Shown here: piece by piece, positions 16,761 through 27,800 of the stretch
Layout of the letters: the number at the start of each line of letters is the position of its first letter
Position numbering within the stretch: position 1 is the stretch's first letter
Assembly (NCBI GenBank): GCA_047495785.1
Contig: JBLDXI010000019.1
Span: forward strand, 1 to 64,000
DNA from: Lepidodermella squamata
Lineage: Eukaryota; Gastrotricha
Length of the DNA: 64,000 nt
Direction of reading: 5' to 3'
Notes under the pieces: generated by a model
Database searches by the model: none
What the model was told of the DNA's origin: nothing
The model's input: the letters and a program-made list of their open reading frames with translations, nothing else
Translations under genes and position numbers: made by a program

Positions 16761-17483
16761 TTAGAAATTGCGATTCTGCGCAGCAACTGGGCCACTTACT
16801 CCAGAGCGGCGCTTGTTGCCAGCAATAGGCGAATTGTTTTTAGGACCTGAACTGCCAGAGGTTCCAGGACGGTGACCAGGACCTGTACGTGAAGCATTGC
16901 CCTTGGGACCTGAGGTGCCAGAGGTTCCATGACGGGGTCCTGAACCTGAGCGTGAAGAATTGCCCTTGGGACCTGAGGTGCCAGAGGTTCCAGGACGGGG
17001 CCTGCTGCCAGCGTTGGTTGAATTACCCTTGGGACCAGTGCTTCCGGTGGCTGCAGGACGGCGCCTGTTCCCAGCGGTGGCTGAATTCGCCTTCGGACCA
17101 GTGCTTCCAGTGGCTACAGGACGGCGCCTGTTCCCAGCCATTGTCGAATTCGCCTTCGGACCAGTGCTTCCAGTGGCTGCAGGACGGCGCCTGTTCCCAG
17201 CGGTGGCTGAATTCGCCTTCGGACCAGTGCTTCCAGAAACTCCAGGCAGACGCTTCGTGGCTACCACGGTTGAGTTTCCCCTGGGACCAGAGCTACCGGT
17301 TTTCCCAAGAAGGCGTTGCTTTCCGATCAAGCCATTGGTACCCGCGTTGACGCTTATTGGTCCGGTTTCACCTCTTAGCTTATCATTGATGAACCGGCTT
17401 TGTTGAGCTGCGTACGATTCCGCAATAATAAGGGATGCCCATAGAATGGTGAAAAGAGTCACTGATGCTGTAATATTTCTCAT
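16761..17483 (-). CDS. Secreted Gly/Ser/Thr/Pro repeat protein
   Basis: This 240-residue protein has a predicted signal peptide (about 1-25, VTLFTILWASLIIAESYA). The body consists of about eight imperfect repeats of about 23 residues built on ATGSTGPKANSxxAGNRRRP, changing to GTSGTSGPKGNSS toward the C-terminus. It is strongly basic, with frequent N-x-S/T sequons. It is not a collagen, because Gly does not recur every third residue. The function is unknown; an extracellular matrix, cuticle or mucus protein is plausible. A TATA box lies about 60 bp before the ATG. Confidence 0.75.
   Translation of the reverse strand: MRNITASVTLFTILWASLIIAESYAAQQSRFINDKLRGETGPISVNAGTNGLIGKQRLLGKTGSSGPRGNSTVVATKRLPGVSGSTGPKANSATAGNRRRPAATGSTGPKANSTMAGNRRRPVATGSTGPKANSATAGNRRRPAATGSTGPKGNSTNAGSRPRPGTSGTSGPKGNSSRSGSGPRHGTSGTSGPKGNASRTGPGHRPGTSGSSGPKNNSPIAGNKRRSGVSGPVAAQNRNF
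16840..17310. repeat. About 69-bp coding minisatellite
   Basis: These are tandem imperfect units of about 69 bp within the secreted repeat gene. The units between about 17,030 and 17,230 are nearly identical (GGACCAGTGCTTCC ... CAGGACGGCGCCTG), while outer units are diverged, which points to recent unequal exchange in the centre of the array. Confidence 0.85.
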
Positions 17484-18160
17484 AGTTGGGAAGTAATAAG
17501 ATAAACTTCAACGTTGAGGAAATTGCTGGTAAATCCAACAATTTTATAAAAGTTCAGAGCCTCGTCGCTTCATTTTATACCCTCATGTAGGCGAGTAAAC
17601 AAACATGGTGTGGTTTAATGATGCTACCCTTGATTTCTTTTTTACCCTTCTACTTCCCTACAGATTTGCTTTATTTTTTGTCTGCTTTTATTGCCAAGGG
17701 CGGCTTGCAGTGGCTTCACCCCAGCGTACTCGTCGCAAGCCACAAGCTGCTTACCTTTCCCCTCTGCGTTTTACTTTCTCAAACTGCACTCATTTGCGGC
17801 AATTCAGCCTCAGAACGAAGCGCCCTCACGCCCTCAAATATCTGCCAACGTTTTTTGTCGTGTTATTTCTGGTGTAGCGATAGCGATTAGGTAGGTGTTT
17901 TCTAGAAAAAACTGTCGTAAAAATAGCATGGCAATTGCGTGTTCGAGTTTCACCTGAGCGTAAACAACCCAAGACTATAGATTAAACTGACAATGGTTGA
18001 CATTGTTAAAACTCGACAATAAATGAAAAAAGGGGGAAGAAAATTATTGCTACGTTCAAAAGAAGCCGTCGATTCGAAACGATGAAACCTCACGCTTGTT
18101 GGTAATCATTTTCGACTGTCTATTTAGCATTCGGAAGTGTTTTCTTCACTCAGCCTTTTG
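17484..18160. other. Intergenic, no gene supported
   Basis: Apart from the TATA box, only overlapping open frames in three phases without domain signals are present (17,605-17,894). I see no RNA gene or clear repeat here. Confidence 0.4.
17542..17548 (-). promoter_or_regulatory. TATA box of the secreted repeat gene
   Basis: TATAAAA on the - strand lies about 60 nt upstream of the ATG at 17483, at a spacing consistent with a short 5' untranslated leader. Confidence 0.55.
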
Positions 18161-18164
18161 GTCG

Positions 18165-18430
18165 AAACAGCACCTTCTTGATTCCTTCAAGCCCTCCTGG
18201 ACTAATCTTTTGAAACCGTTCTCGTATGCGTTTGCCCGCGTCGAAGCTATCAACGGCGACTTTGGGACGAATCTTATGGCGAACGCTCCTTGGTACGCCG
18301 GCTTGAGGGGACTGGGCACCTTAAATTCCCTACAGCCAACCGATAAAACAGCGCGACGCGCGACAGGTGCTCAATGACAAATGCACTGCCTGGTTTAATG
18401 CTGCGAATGAATCCTCCTGGGATTAGGATG
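18165..18430 (+). mobile_element. Degenerate LINE 3' fragment
   Basis: The sequence matches, with many changes and gaps, the C-terminal coding part of the LINE at 33.1-34.5 kb. Shared blocks are CAGCACCTTCTTGATT, GCCCGCGTCGAAGCTAT and AACAGCGCGACGCGCGACA-like versus 34,130-34,390. No long reading frame survives. It is an old, 5'-truncated insertion of a related element. Confidence 0.7.
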
Positions 18431-19195
18431 CTGAGCGAGACAAGTCGGAAGTCATAAGTCAAAAGCATTTTTATTCGCTGCCGATTGGATCTGCATTTTT
18501 TGCTGGAAAGTCACTGCTGAAAAATCAGTCCACGCATTATGAAGTCTTCTCTAATTTCCAAATAAAATGTATAATTTGCAAAACACATTTGAATTTTTTC
18601 AAAGCCTTGCTCCAGATTGCAGAATTCGCCAGTTTTGATGTCAGAAAAGTCTTATTATTTATAGTTATTTTACATCGCTTCGGCGGAGGGGAGATTTGAG
18701 GCTGAAAACGATGGGATTATCCTACTCACCTGCTCACCTGGGCGTAGGAAGCCACTATTTTCTCCTTTTCTGCGGTTTTTCTGCTCAACACATCGTGGTG
18801 AAAATTTGAGGAAAAATGTTTCATATTTTTATATTCACTTTCCAAGGAGAAGTCGGTATAGTCTATGCTTGAGCTTACCGAATTATTTCGTAATATCAAG
18901 AACATTCTCAGCTTGGAAACCTGCAATTCTCGCAGTCGAAGGCTGTTAAAGCGACGTGACTTGTTGTTGTATTCCTTGTTTGAACTTTCAAATGAGGCCG
19001 ACTTACCTACCTACTTGGTTTTTTTTCTCGAGTAGACAATAAGAATTCTATACGTGCGCTCTATTCCTATCTATCAGTACGGCGCCTTGAATTAAAAAAA
19101 AAATAACCCAAATTTAGATTTCAGCGGCGAATCTGACGCTCCACTACATACCCTTTTCCATGTGTTTTCGAGATATTTTTTACACTTCCAACCTG
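18431..19195. other. Intergenic, no gene supported
   Basis: No coding domain, tRNA or clear repeat was recognised. A short - strand open frame at 18,726-18,926 has no recognisable features. Confidence 0.35.
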
Positions 19196-19203
19196 AATAA
19201 AAG

Positions 19204-20241
19204 CAGGGCTGCAAAACATGCACGACTTCCCGCGCACCGATTTAAATTTCCCGCTAAACCCGCTCGCTCGCTTCGCTCGCTCGCGGTGTATTCCGTTCTA
19301 TATTTCATATCAACCACATACTAGCTTTTAGGGCTTATTTTATTCGTCTTCTGTGGCAGGGCGTGCGACCTACTAATTCACCACGAATTTCTTGTTTCGA
19401 GCGATTTCACTATTAGCGATATTTTACTAAAATTTGCGTGTGCTCGCGTTACTGTTAATCAGAAATTAATAACTGCACACGTTAAAACTCAGTTTTCGTG
19501 GGCAACCCGACGCGCGCGCTTGGAAAAAATGATTCACTGATCGCACAAACTTGGCTTAAAAAGACAAAAATAAAGTTTTTGACAATGAGGAATTTCACAA
19601 AACAAATTAGATATTCGGAATCAGCGTAAAAAGTTAGGCAAGTGTGCAAATTTGCGCACGTTTATCTTCCAAAATGAAGAAGAAATGCGGTAGAAAAGTT
19701 TAACTGTGTGTGTGCGCGCGCCTAATAAAACAGCGCGAGTGTTCTCAAATCTGCTCTCTCCAAGTCGAAAGGTGTAGTAAATGCGCGAGAGGTTGTGCGC
19801 GCGCAGCAACGCACACCGCACAAAAGCACACACACATTCATGCGCGCGCGCACTAACGAAATTGAGATTTATTCCCTCAATGTTTTCCCCATTTTTAATC
19901 GCAGCCGCGCGCAAATATGCTATCTAACTCAACTTTTCGCGCTGAATCCGAATATCTAATTTGTTTTGTGAAATTTCTCATTGTCAAAAACTTGATTTTT
20001 TTCATAATATCCGAGCTAAAAGAACAATTTTAGAATTTCCTCCGATTTTAAATATTCGATGGGTTAGCAAAATACGAGTTCCCCCACGGAAATTGTATTT
20101 TCTAATACTTCCCGGTAATGTTTTTCCAAATTTCCCGGTGTTTTTTGAATTTTCCAAGGCGAAATTTCCCAAAAATTTCCCGCTGCGCGGCCAAATTTCC
20201 CGCGCACATTGTGCGCCATTTTTGCATGTTTTGCAGCCCTG
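19204..20241. mobile_element. Non-autonomous hAT-type element with perfect 8-bp target duplication
   Basis: Terminal inverted repeats begin CAGGGCTGCAAAACATGC and end in the exact complement GCATGTTTTGCAGCCCTG. Both ends are flanked by the identical 8-bp direct repeat AATAAAAG (19196-19203 and 20242-20249). An 8-bp duplication with CAGGG-type ends is the hAT signature. The 1,038-bp interior encodes no transposase. It contains a second inverted pair: about 19,577-19,630 and about 19,938-19,990 are complementary over about 50 bp (GTTTTTGACAATGAG), giving a large internal foldback, either a nested MITE or part of the element's own palindrome. CGCTCGCT-type and CACACA/GCGCGC simple repeats lie inside. 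Confidence 0.88.
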
Positions 20242-20478
20242 AATAAAAGAAAAGCTTCCAGTTGGAAAAGCAATTCTCATGCGGTATTTGGTAGCTTCAA
20301 ACAAGCTAGCATGTAAAGAGCAGAACTTGAAGCTTTTCCATTTTACTCTACAAAACGTGAAGACTTGAGACTTGAGCACAAATGATTGAAAGAGATGAAA
20401 AATTTAGGTCTATTGAGAAGTTATAACTCATTCAAGGCCACACGATCGCCGAAAATCGCCCACAAAAAATCGAATAAT

Positions 20479-21983
20479 CTAATCCTCAAAGAGAATTATC
20501 TGGCCGTCGTTTTGCAGCACTAAGCCATCACCTTGCGGGCATTGAGCTTTCATAAAAACCTGAAGTGCCTCGCCGTCCTCTCCAAGATCAGGGCAGCGAA
20601 AGCTTTCAATGGCTACCAATCGGGTTACGGTCGCAGTTGGGTCGATTCGAACTATTAATTATCAACAATATAGTTGAAAAAACTAGCGTTTATGAACCTG
20701 AGATGATTACCTTTTCGAATATTTCTTTTTGCAAACGCCAATCTTTGAATGCCGCGGCACTTTAAATGAGAACAGTCGATGAGTCGATCCCATTTCTTAC
20801 CATCAACCGAAGTATCAACGACGTAGCTGACCGTAGAATACCGCCCCGAGTTGACGAAAAATGCCATCGAAGAGACATTGTAGACTGCGGCCAGGTTGAT
20901 CACAATTGGCTTGTCCGTAGGTAAAAAATTGCTGTAATAGGACTTGCCTTCCAAAATCCAGTCACGAAATTGTTCACATACATCATCGACCGTGGCGCCG
21001 AGTTCCACAGTTGCAACATTGCTATTCGGAACTATCGCTTGAATTAGAATAATAATCAATCAATCGCAATCAATCCATTGAAGCCAGTTAAACACGACAA
21101 ACCTTTCGCCAGAAAATTTCGAGGATTTATTTCGCAGGCCGAAACTTCGTCAAATTTAACTCCATTTGCGAACAAAACTTGGAATAACGATGCTGCTATG
21201 TGTAGTTCAACGTCGTTCAGCTTGACCAGTGGAAATCGAACGCAGTCCAGCGCATCTTTTGCATTCTGATCGGGGTGTTTCCGACACCAGTTGACAGCGA
21301 CCGTGAGAATATTGAACTCAGGCGCCGCAAAATCGCTGTCGGAAATTATTTTGACTAGCGCGTTTTTCGACAATTCGAGCAGACTGCCGCTTTGAAGGAT
21401 TTCATCAGCATGGTTAAATACGAAGCTTCGACTTTCCTGGGAAAGTTGCTCCTCGCCCAACAGATCGGCGGCTTCGAAAATCAGAGGAGCCGTGCTTGCA
21501 TCTAGGGTAGTCTTCGAAAAAAATTGCGAGAAAAATCAACCATTTTAAAGAAAAAAATCCAAATTTTACCTCTAAAGCGTTGCTCAAATCAACTACTAAT
21601 TCAGTAACCTGGTACTCATGAGCCATGGCTAAAACCAGCAGGGCCGTTTCTAAGGTCATAATACTTAGATCGATAGTGAACATGTACATGTATTTCAGGA
21701 AAATGCCAAATGCCTCTGGATCCTTGCCGGGCAGTTCGATGACTTCTTCTTTAGATTCCCTGAACCTTTCGTCGAGAAGCAATGCTCTGAGAACTGGTGA
21801 CCGCATGCCTAGGATGACGCGATGGGCTTGAAAGACTTGGTCGCCGACTTTGAAGGTGACATCGCTGCTTAACTTGGACGAAAATAGATTGGCCATCAAA
21901 CCAGTCATCAGTTTTTCTTGATTTATTTCCGAAATGGCCTTGAACGGAGATATTGGTCGATCTCCTGCCAGAGATGGCGCCAT
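20479..21983 (-). CDS. BTB-BACK-discoidin protein, BTBD9-like, copy 1
   Basis: The four-exon model is 21570-21983, 21103-21511, 20711-21037 and 20479-20651, with GT-AG introns of 58, 65 and 59 bp. The BTB domain is at about residues 30-130 (SSDVTFKVGDQVFQAHRVIL, then FLKYMYMF), followed by a BACK domain (FAAPEFNILTVAVNWCRKHP) and one F5/8 type C-like domain (VYNVSSMAFFVNS...SYVVDTSVDGKKWDRLIDC, then FEDSLOT-like C-terminal strand pair). The order BTB-BACK-F5/8C matches BTBD9, which acts as a CUL3 substrate adaptor in animals and affects synaptic and dopamine function; vertebrate BTBD9 has two discoidin domains, so this protein is shorter. It is a tandem relative of the gene at 22.5-24.5 kb. 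Confidence 0.82.
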
Positions 21984-22043
21984 TTTTTAAAAACCTAAAT
22001 TAAAAAATTAGAATAGTTCCATCTCAATAATCCCACTCATCTA

Positions 22044-22222
22044 CAGGGTGGCCAAAAAATTCCGCAGAGCGGGAATTCGCTGCGCATCATTTTAATGAGG
22101 AGTTTCAAGAAGTTGAGGAGTTCAATTGGCAGAAGAATGCTTGAAATTCTTCAACTTCGTAAACTCCTCATTAAACTGATGCGCAGCGAATTCCCGCTCT
22201 GCGGAATTTGTTGGCCACCCTG
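22044..22222. mobile_element. Palindromic MITE, mariner-like, flanked by TA
   Basis: This 179-bp foldback begins CAGGGTGGCCAAAAAATTCC and ends with the complement GGAATTTGTTGGCCACCCTG. The arms stay complementary for about 65 bp, including GCAGAGCGGGAATTCGCTGC. Both ends are flanked by TA (22042-22043 and 22223-22224), which fits a Tc1/mariner target duplication. It has no coding capacity and sits between the two BTBD9-like genes. Confidence 0.85.
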
Positions 22223-22224
22223 TA

Positions 22225-22548
22225 TGAAATGAGACACGCCTTATGATAAGGGCTTCATTTTTTCTGTTGCGTCACACGAAAGGCATTCACTTATGCATTC
22301 ACTACCACAATTTCTTGTCAGGCTTGGATCAAGCCTAATAGCGGAGAAAAATTTGAAATTTCGAAAATGATTTCAATTAATTCTGCACATTTTGGTTGCT
22401 AAAATCCGCTATGTTCTGATTTTTCGCAGAAATAAAGAAAATTGGATACTACTTTTATATAAATCCTGTTAATGACTAAATTATGTCTTCGGCTTGGTAG
22501 CTTTTATTCTAAAATGTGCGATTCGGAGGCGTTTCCTTCATATGAATA
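22225..22548. other. Intergenic downstream of BTBD9-like copy 2
   Basis: This is AT-rich sequence without a recognisable gene. It serves as the 3' flank of the - strand gene whose stop is at 22549. Confidence 0.4.
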
Positions 22549-24529
22549 TCAGTGAATCGAAACGTTGGAGTGATCCTGAAAACGTAAGCATTCGCCGTTG
22601 GGGCACCTTGATTTGTAGCGCTCGCGATCTTCTTCAGTCAATTGCTCTGCTGGACATTGAAACGATGATATAAAGTACTTCGGGAACGATCGGTAGGGCG
22701 GTTGTAATCCAGTAATTCTCACTAGAACAAAAAGTTGATCATAACTTTAATTCTACATTAAAAACATCTATTCTAAATATTGGGCCGTTAACTATTATTG
22801 AAAAGTTGGGTCGGATGGATTTTCCGTATTGTCTAGCGAATCGCAAATAGGTGGCGACTTGCAGAGGGACGATTCTTGAAATTTAAGATGTCTCCTACTC
22901 CTGTACTCCTATAGCATGCTATAGTATATGCGTTTCGTTCCGATTTCCCAAAGCTAGCCTTCAAGACCACTGATATCGGAAAATTACTGATTTTTTGAAT
23001 CGATGCCGAAGATCGATATCGCTAGCTAAAGTACGAGACTCTATCAAAGCCAAATTACGCTTGAATGGGATATCGGTAAGCCACCGTGATCAACAAATTG
23101 ACATTCGAATGAGAACTAGAAACTCGAAAAACCATATTTTTAGTTTTATATTTTTACTTGAATCCTGAATTTAAGGTGTGCACTAGGCACACCAAAATAC
23201 CAAAATAAATCAGTAAGAAATGGGTTTTTTATAAAGTTTTTTAGGTCTAGAGAAGTTCATTATTTTCTATTGTAATAAATGTTTGAAAAATTTGCAGAAT
23301 TTATCAAAACTCTAGTCAATAAGAAATAAGTATTAACGCTGTTATTACCATGTTTAAACGTTCGAGATTTGAAAATAATCAGCTGACGACCGTAACAATT
23401 TGCCATGGAACAGTCAACGATTCTCTCCCAATCCTTTCTGTCGCTGGAAATATCAACAGTCATCGCAGCGCCACGTGTAATATTTGATGCAAATATTCCA
23501 AATGCCATCGAATCGCAGCGGATTGTTACCGCCAAATCGATTGTAACAGCAAAACCAATTTTGAAGGAGCTGCTAGTGGTATTGCCGAAGATGAAATTCA
23601 CCTTAAAAGATCTGTCATACTCATCATCATAGAAAGCATTAGCACCAGCTTCCTCCGTCGCTATGTTTTGCTGAGGAGAAACTATAACAAAATAAAAATT
23701 TGAAACCGATCACGTTAATAAATCCGAAAGCTATAAGAAACGCACCAATCGGCTCTTTCCGTGGAACGACACTCATACCAGTGTTACCCACCTTACTTAA
23801 ATCGACGTTGTTAGCGATGAGAAGTTGATACAACGGTGCAATTTGCACCATAGACATATTACCGAAGCAAACGAGCGAAAATCGGACGTGTTTTAAGATG
23901 TCGCGAACATTTTCACCCGGATTCGTCTTTTGCCAACGGTCAATTGCAAGTAAAATTTCAACCTCCGGCGCGCAGAATAAATCATCGGAAACCAAAGCAA
24001 TAACAGCCGGTTTTGATAGTTGTTCAAAAGTGGGACTTTTAACAACTTTTTCGGCATTTTCGAAAATAAATGTCCTGCTAGCATCGAGGAGTGACTCGTG
24101 GCCGAGTAACAAGGCTGTTTCGAAGATTTTCAAAGCCGTTTCATGATTTATCTTTGTCGGAAGCAAGTCGCTAAGTTCGGAAAGCAAGCCATCAACTTGG
24201 TACTCATGAGCCACGCGTAAAATCTCCAAAATGACCTCCAGATCAAGCTGGTCCCATTTTAACGAACAGGTATACAGGTATTTTAAGAAGGCTTCGAAAG
24301 CTGCGGCGCGTTTGCCAGGTAAATTAATTTCCCGAGATTTTCCCTCACGAAAATTCTCTCCAGCTAGCATTGCCTTGAAAACTGGTGACTGAGCAGCCAA
24401 GATTGCTTGATGAGCTAGAAATCGCCGGTCATCGACAATGAAAGTAACATCAGACGCTGACACATCATTGAAAATCGAAATTGTCAGCCTTTTCAATGCT
24501 TGGTAATGTTTCGCCTCGATCTCGTCCAT
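22549..24529 (-). CDS. BTB-BACK-discoidin protein, BTBD9-like, copy 2
   Basis: The three-exon model is 23746-24529, 23349-23681 and 22549-22731, with introns of 64 and 617 bp. BTB (SASDVTFIVDDRRFLAHQAIL, FLKYLYTC), BACK (FCAPEVEILLAIDRWQKTNP, VRFSLVCF) and one F5/8 type C-like domain (AVTIRCDSMAFGIFAS, TVDISSDRKDWERIVDC) appear in order. Layout and intron position in the discoidin part match copy 1, but protein identity is low, so the duplication is old. The last exon (FPKYFISSFQCP) parallels the last exon of copy 1 (RLVAIESFRCP). The larger intron runs through 22.7-23.3 kb. Confidence 0.8.
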
Positions 24530-25313
24530 TTTGCGTTTATTGTTAAAAGCTGAATGAGAGTAATTTTAAGAAATGAGTCATCACGACTCACGATAACGTA
24601 AATCACCATCACAAAACGAAACGCGTGCCACTACGCCATCATAATTATATCTTCATCGCGTGGAAGGTCAGCATGCTTGTTTTCATTGAGAATTTAAATA
24701 CTACTGCCTTCAAAATTTCTCATAAAGGGTTATTTTCGAAGCTGCCTTTATGATAAAGTTGAATCTATTGATACCAATCTGACAAAAAACCCAGGCGCCA
24801 GTTTCAAATTGCTCATTATTAGCCGTGACCTATTTTTGCCAGCCTGTTTTATTGCGATGGTTCGTTATACATATAGGCCAGCACGTGTTTTTGAGGTCAT
24901 AACGTTCGATTCCGGACAAAAATCGGCCGTATTACATTCACGTTTGCGAGATGGAGCCGAATTTGTGGAAATAAAGCTTCCTTTTGTTTTCGAAACATAC
25001 CAGGTTGGTTTCCAGGTGATAAAGTCGACATTATTATGATTTGTCGATAAACAAAGAAGGCTTCGAAAAAAACCCTCATTATTCAAGATATGGCACCATT
25101 TTTAACCGATTTTTCGACTATATCAAAAGCCGCGAAAACCGTCGATGGAAATTTATTCCATAGAAGAGTAAAACATTTTCAAAACGGCATGATAAATATT
25201 TTTAGCCATATAATATCAGCAGAATCGCTTTAAATTCATCATCAAAACACCCTTTTTCGGTTTGCATTAAAACAGGAAAATTAGTCATTATTATTCACCG
25301 GGCGTGTTTCTTT
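24530..25313. other. Intergenic between two - strand genes, no gene supported
   Basis: A 76-codon + strand frame at 24,809-25,039 exists but has no recognisable domain and no supporting splice or promoter context. No RNA gene was seen. Confidence 0.35.
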
Positions 25314-26748
25314 TCACTTCGATTCTGCTTCGATCTCGCCTAGCATGGTGTTGAGGTTATCAATTGACGGAAGGTACCAGTTCGGGACCATTACTTGGTC
25401 TTTAGGGTCTTTCGACTTGGCGTGGCGGTTCGCCTCCGCCAGGTCAGAACAGCCGGTGAGAACGAGAAGCGACGACGCGCCAATGGCGGCCGCAAAAGCG
25501 ACATCGGCATCGCACCGATCGCCGATCATAACCGTCCGCGCCGGGTCGATACCGCCGGCAACAGATGCCTGCAACTGGTCGAACATGAAGCGATTCGGCT
25601 TGCCGATGACAACGTCTGGCTTGCGACCGCAGGCAGTCTCAACCGCTGAGGCGATAGCACCGACGCCGGGGACAGATCGCCCCGCCAAGGGGTAATTGCC
25701 GTCCGTATTTGTCACCACGAAGAGACATTTAGGTTGAGTAATTAGCTTGTGAGCTGCCATTGAAAGCCGCCGGTAGTTACTGAAGAAAGAAATTGAATTA
25801 TTTTTCGTAAATTCTCAAATTATTTTAAATTGTCAGAATTTTAGTCAGGTTTTACTTTATTACAATTTTTATTAAAGTTTGCACATTTTAAAGTGCAAAA
25901 ATTAAGGTGGGGTTATTTTTATAGAAATCTATTATTGAAAACTTGTTTCATTGATTTGACCCAGTTTAGAGCGTATAACTACTAACCGTTTAACAGCAAT
26001 ATAGGTCATTAGGTCTACGTGCAATATCGATGTCATTGCGCTTGACCTTGCTCACCATAATACCATAATTTAAAAAAATTGTGGTGAAAATCAGAATTTT
26101 CTATGAAATTTGCTGCTGATTCGACTCACCCCAAAGTAATATTGAAAGGTTACTGTTAACTTACAATTCTTCATCTAAGGAAACTACAACAGCATCGACC
26201 TCTTTGTCGTGGTCATCGACAACCATGCCATCGACGTATAAATCGCTATCACACCTGCATCGCGTGCTCGTTGTCGTAAAATGCTGAATACCGAGCGCCT
26301 CCAACTCAGCGTGGAGGCCGTCATTGCCTAGGGTGAACACGCGTTTGCAGCCAATTTTTTTGAGGTAGGCTGCTACGGCGTGGTTATTAGTCGCCACTAG
26401 GCCTTCATCTTGCAGGGGAAAGCCGCGACTTTGAATTCCAGCAACTGTTTGCGCCTTAGTCGAAAGTGAGCCATTTGTAACATAGCCTACTTTCTGAAGG
26501 ACAAAAATTTGGCTGAGTTCCAAAATAATTTGAAATTTTTGATTAATTACCTTTCCCATGCTAACCAACTTGTGAGCAGTACTAGCGGCACCTGGTATAA
26601 CTGCCTTGCCACACCAGAGAGTTCCATCACAGTCGAATAGCACCACGTCGATATTTTGAAGGGCTGATTTCAGCTCAGCTGTAGTTAACAGTGGTACGTC
26701 TGACGGCTTACTGCTGCCAACATTCCCCATCGTAAAATTGCTAGGCAT
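25314..26748 (-). CDS. HAD phosphatase of the phosphoglycolate/pyridoxal phosphatase family
   Basis: Exons are 26551-26748, 26165-26493 and 25314-25779, with GT-AG introns of 57 and 385 bp, giving about 330 residues. HAD motifs are intact: motif I FDCDGTLW, motif II VTNGS, motif III Lys in GKPNRFMFD, and motif IV GDRCDADV. The cap insert (ALGIQHFTTTS...YVDGMVV) and the FNYRRLSMAAHKL segment after the second splice match PGP/PDXP/4-nitrophenylphosphatase proteins, which dephosphorylate 2-phosphoglycolate, glycerol-3-phosphate or pyridoxal phosphate. A second ATG at residue 6 (MGNVGSS) is an alternative start. Exact substrate cannot be assigned from sequence. Confidence 0.88.
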
Positions 26749-27800
26749 GTCGTTATATTATGGGTCAGTGTATGAGACAGAAACTGTTCTTTGTTTTTTG
26801 CGAGAAAAAAACGCGCAGAGAGATAATGAAATTATTTAGAGCGCAACGGCAATATTTATATCACCGGAAATTTAGGTATGAAATTCGGTCCACGTGTTCT
26901 CGGCAACCCTGGTATGTTCTAGCCGAGTGCATATAGGGAAGTTTAAAAAGCATCCTTATCGCTAACGGGTGTGGGCCGGCGAGTTTGAACAAGGTATGAG
27001 GAGATGGCTTGAATTCTATGAACATTGTATCGAAAGGTCATAACTGGCTGCGTATCGAGAGCGTTTACAGCCGAGATAACAACACACGAGACGCAGCCGA
27101 AAAAAATATTTGCGTCTACCTGCCAAGCATTTCATGTAGTGCAGATATGGTGCAAAGAGAAAAAAACGCTACAGCGAAGAAGATAAAGAGTGGGTATTGT
27201 GTAATAAAAAATGTGCGTAATACCTTGTCTGGGATGCCTCCGCCTAAATAGAAAAAAACAACTGTAGAGGCCCAACAGTAGCCGGGGGAATAAATGACCG
27301 CTGCGAATATACAGGAAATGAGCAGTGAGCGATAATCAAGGCCAAAAAACTATCGAGTCTGCCAGAACTTTTTGTGCCTCTGCTCCTTGAGGAAGCATGG
27401 CAGGTGATGAAAGCGATGATACAACCCACGTGAATTACCGAGGTTAACACACACGCAAGCTATCATGTCATGTCACGCCGTCCAACGCCTTTAAGTGACT
27501 GGGCGTTTTTACTAGTCATAATAGTATATTGCTAATGGGGCTGCTTTTTTGTGCCAAGTTTTTGCATTTTATGACCACGCAGAAATAAAATATACGGAAT
27601 ATTATAGCGTGCCGGAGAAGGTAATAAAATTATTTTTTGCTTTCAATTCCTTATCTCGCACTTTAAACCAGCAAATTTACGTGTATTAAGCTAACTCTTT
27701 TTTATTACAAAAAACATTTGACAATTAAAATTGACGGCTGCGGATCAAAATTCGGCAACTTAAAATCACAATTTATAAGAATTATTAAACTTTCATGAAA
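26749..27800. other. Intergenic, no gene supported
   Basis: Small open frames occur on both strands, none with a recognisable domain. No tRNA, foldback or tandem repeat was noticed. Confidence 0.35.

Noticed and set aside
16889-17406. Long + strand open frames over the secreted repeat gene
   Set aside because: They are antisense shadows of the 69-bp repeat: repeated units without stops in one frame tend to be open in others, and they lack a start context, signal peptide or domain.
24809-25039. 76-codon + strand frame
   Set aside because: No recognisable motif, no promoter, no similarity to anything else in the window.
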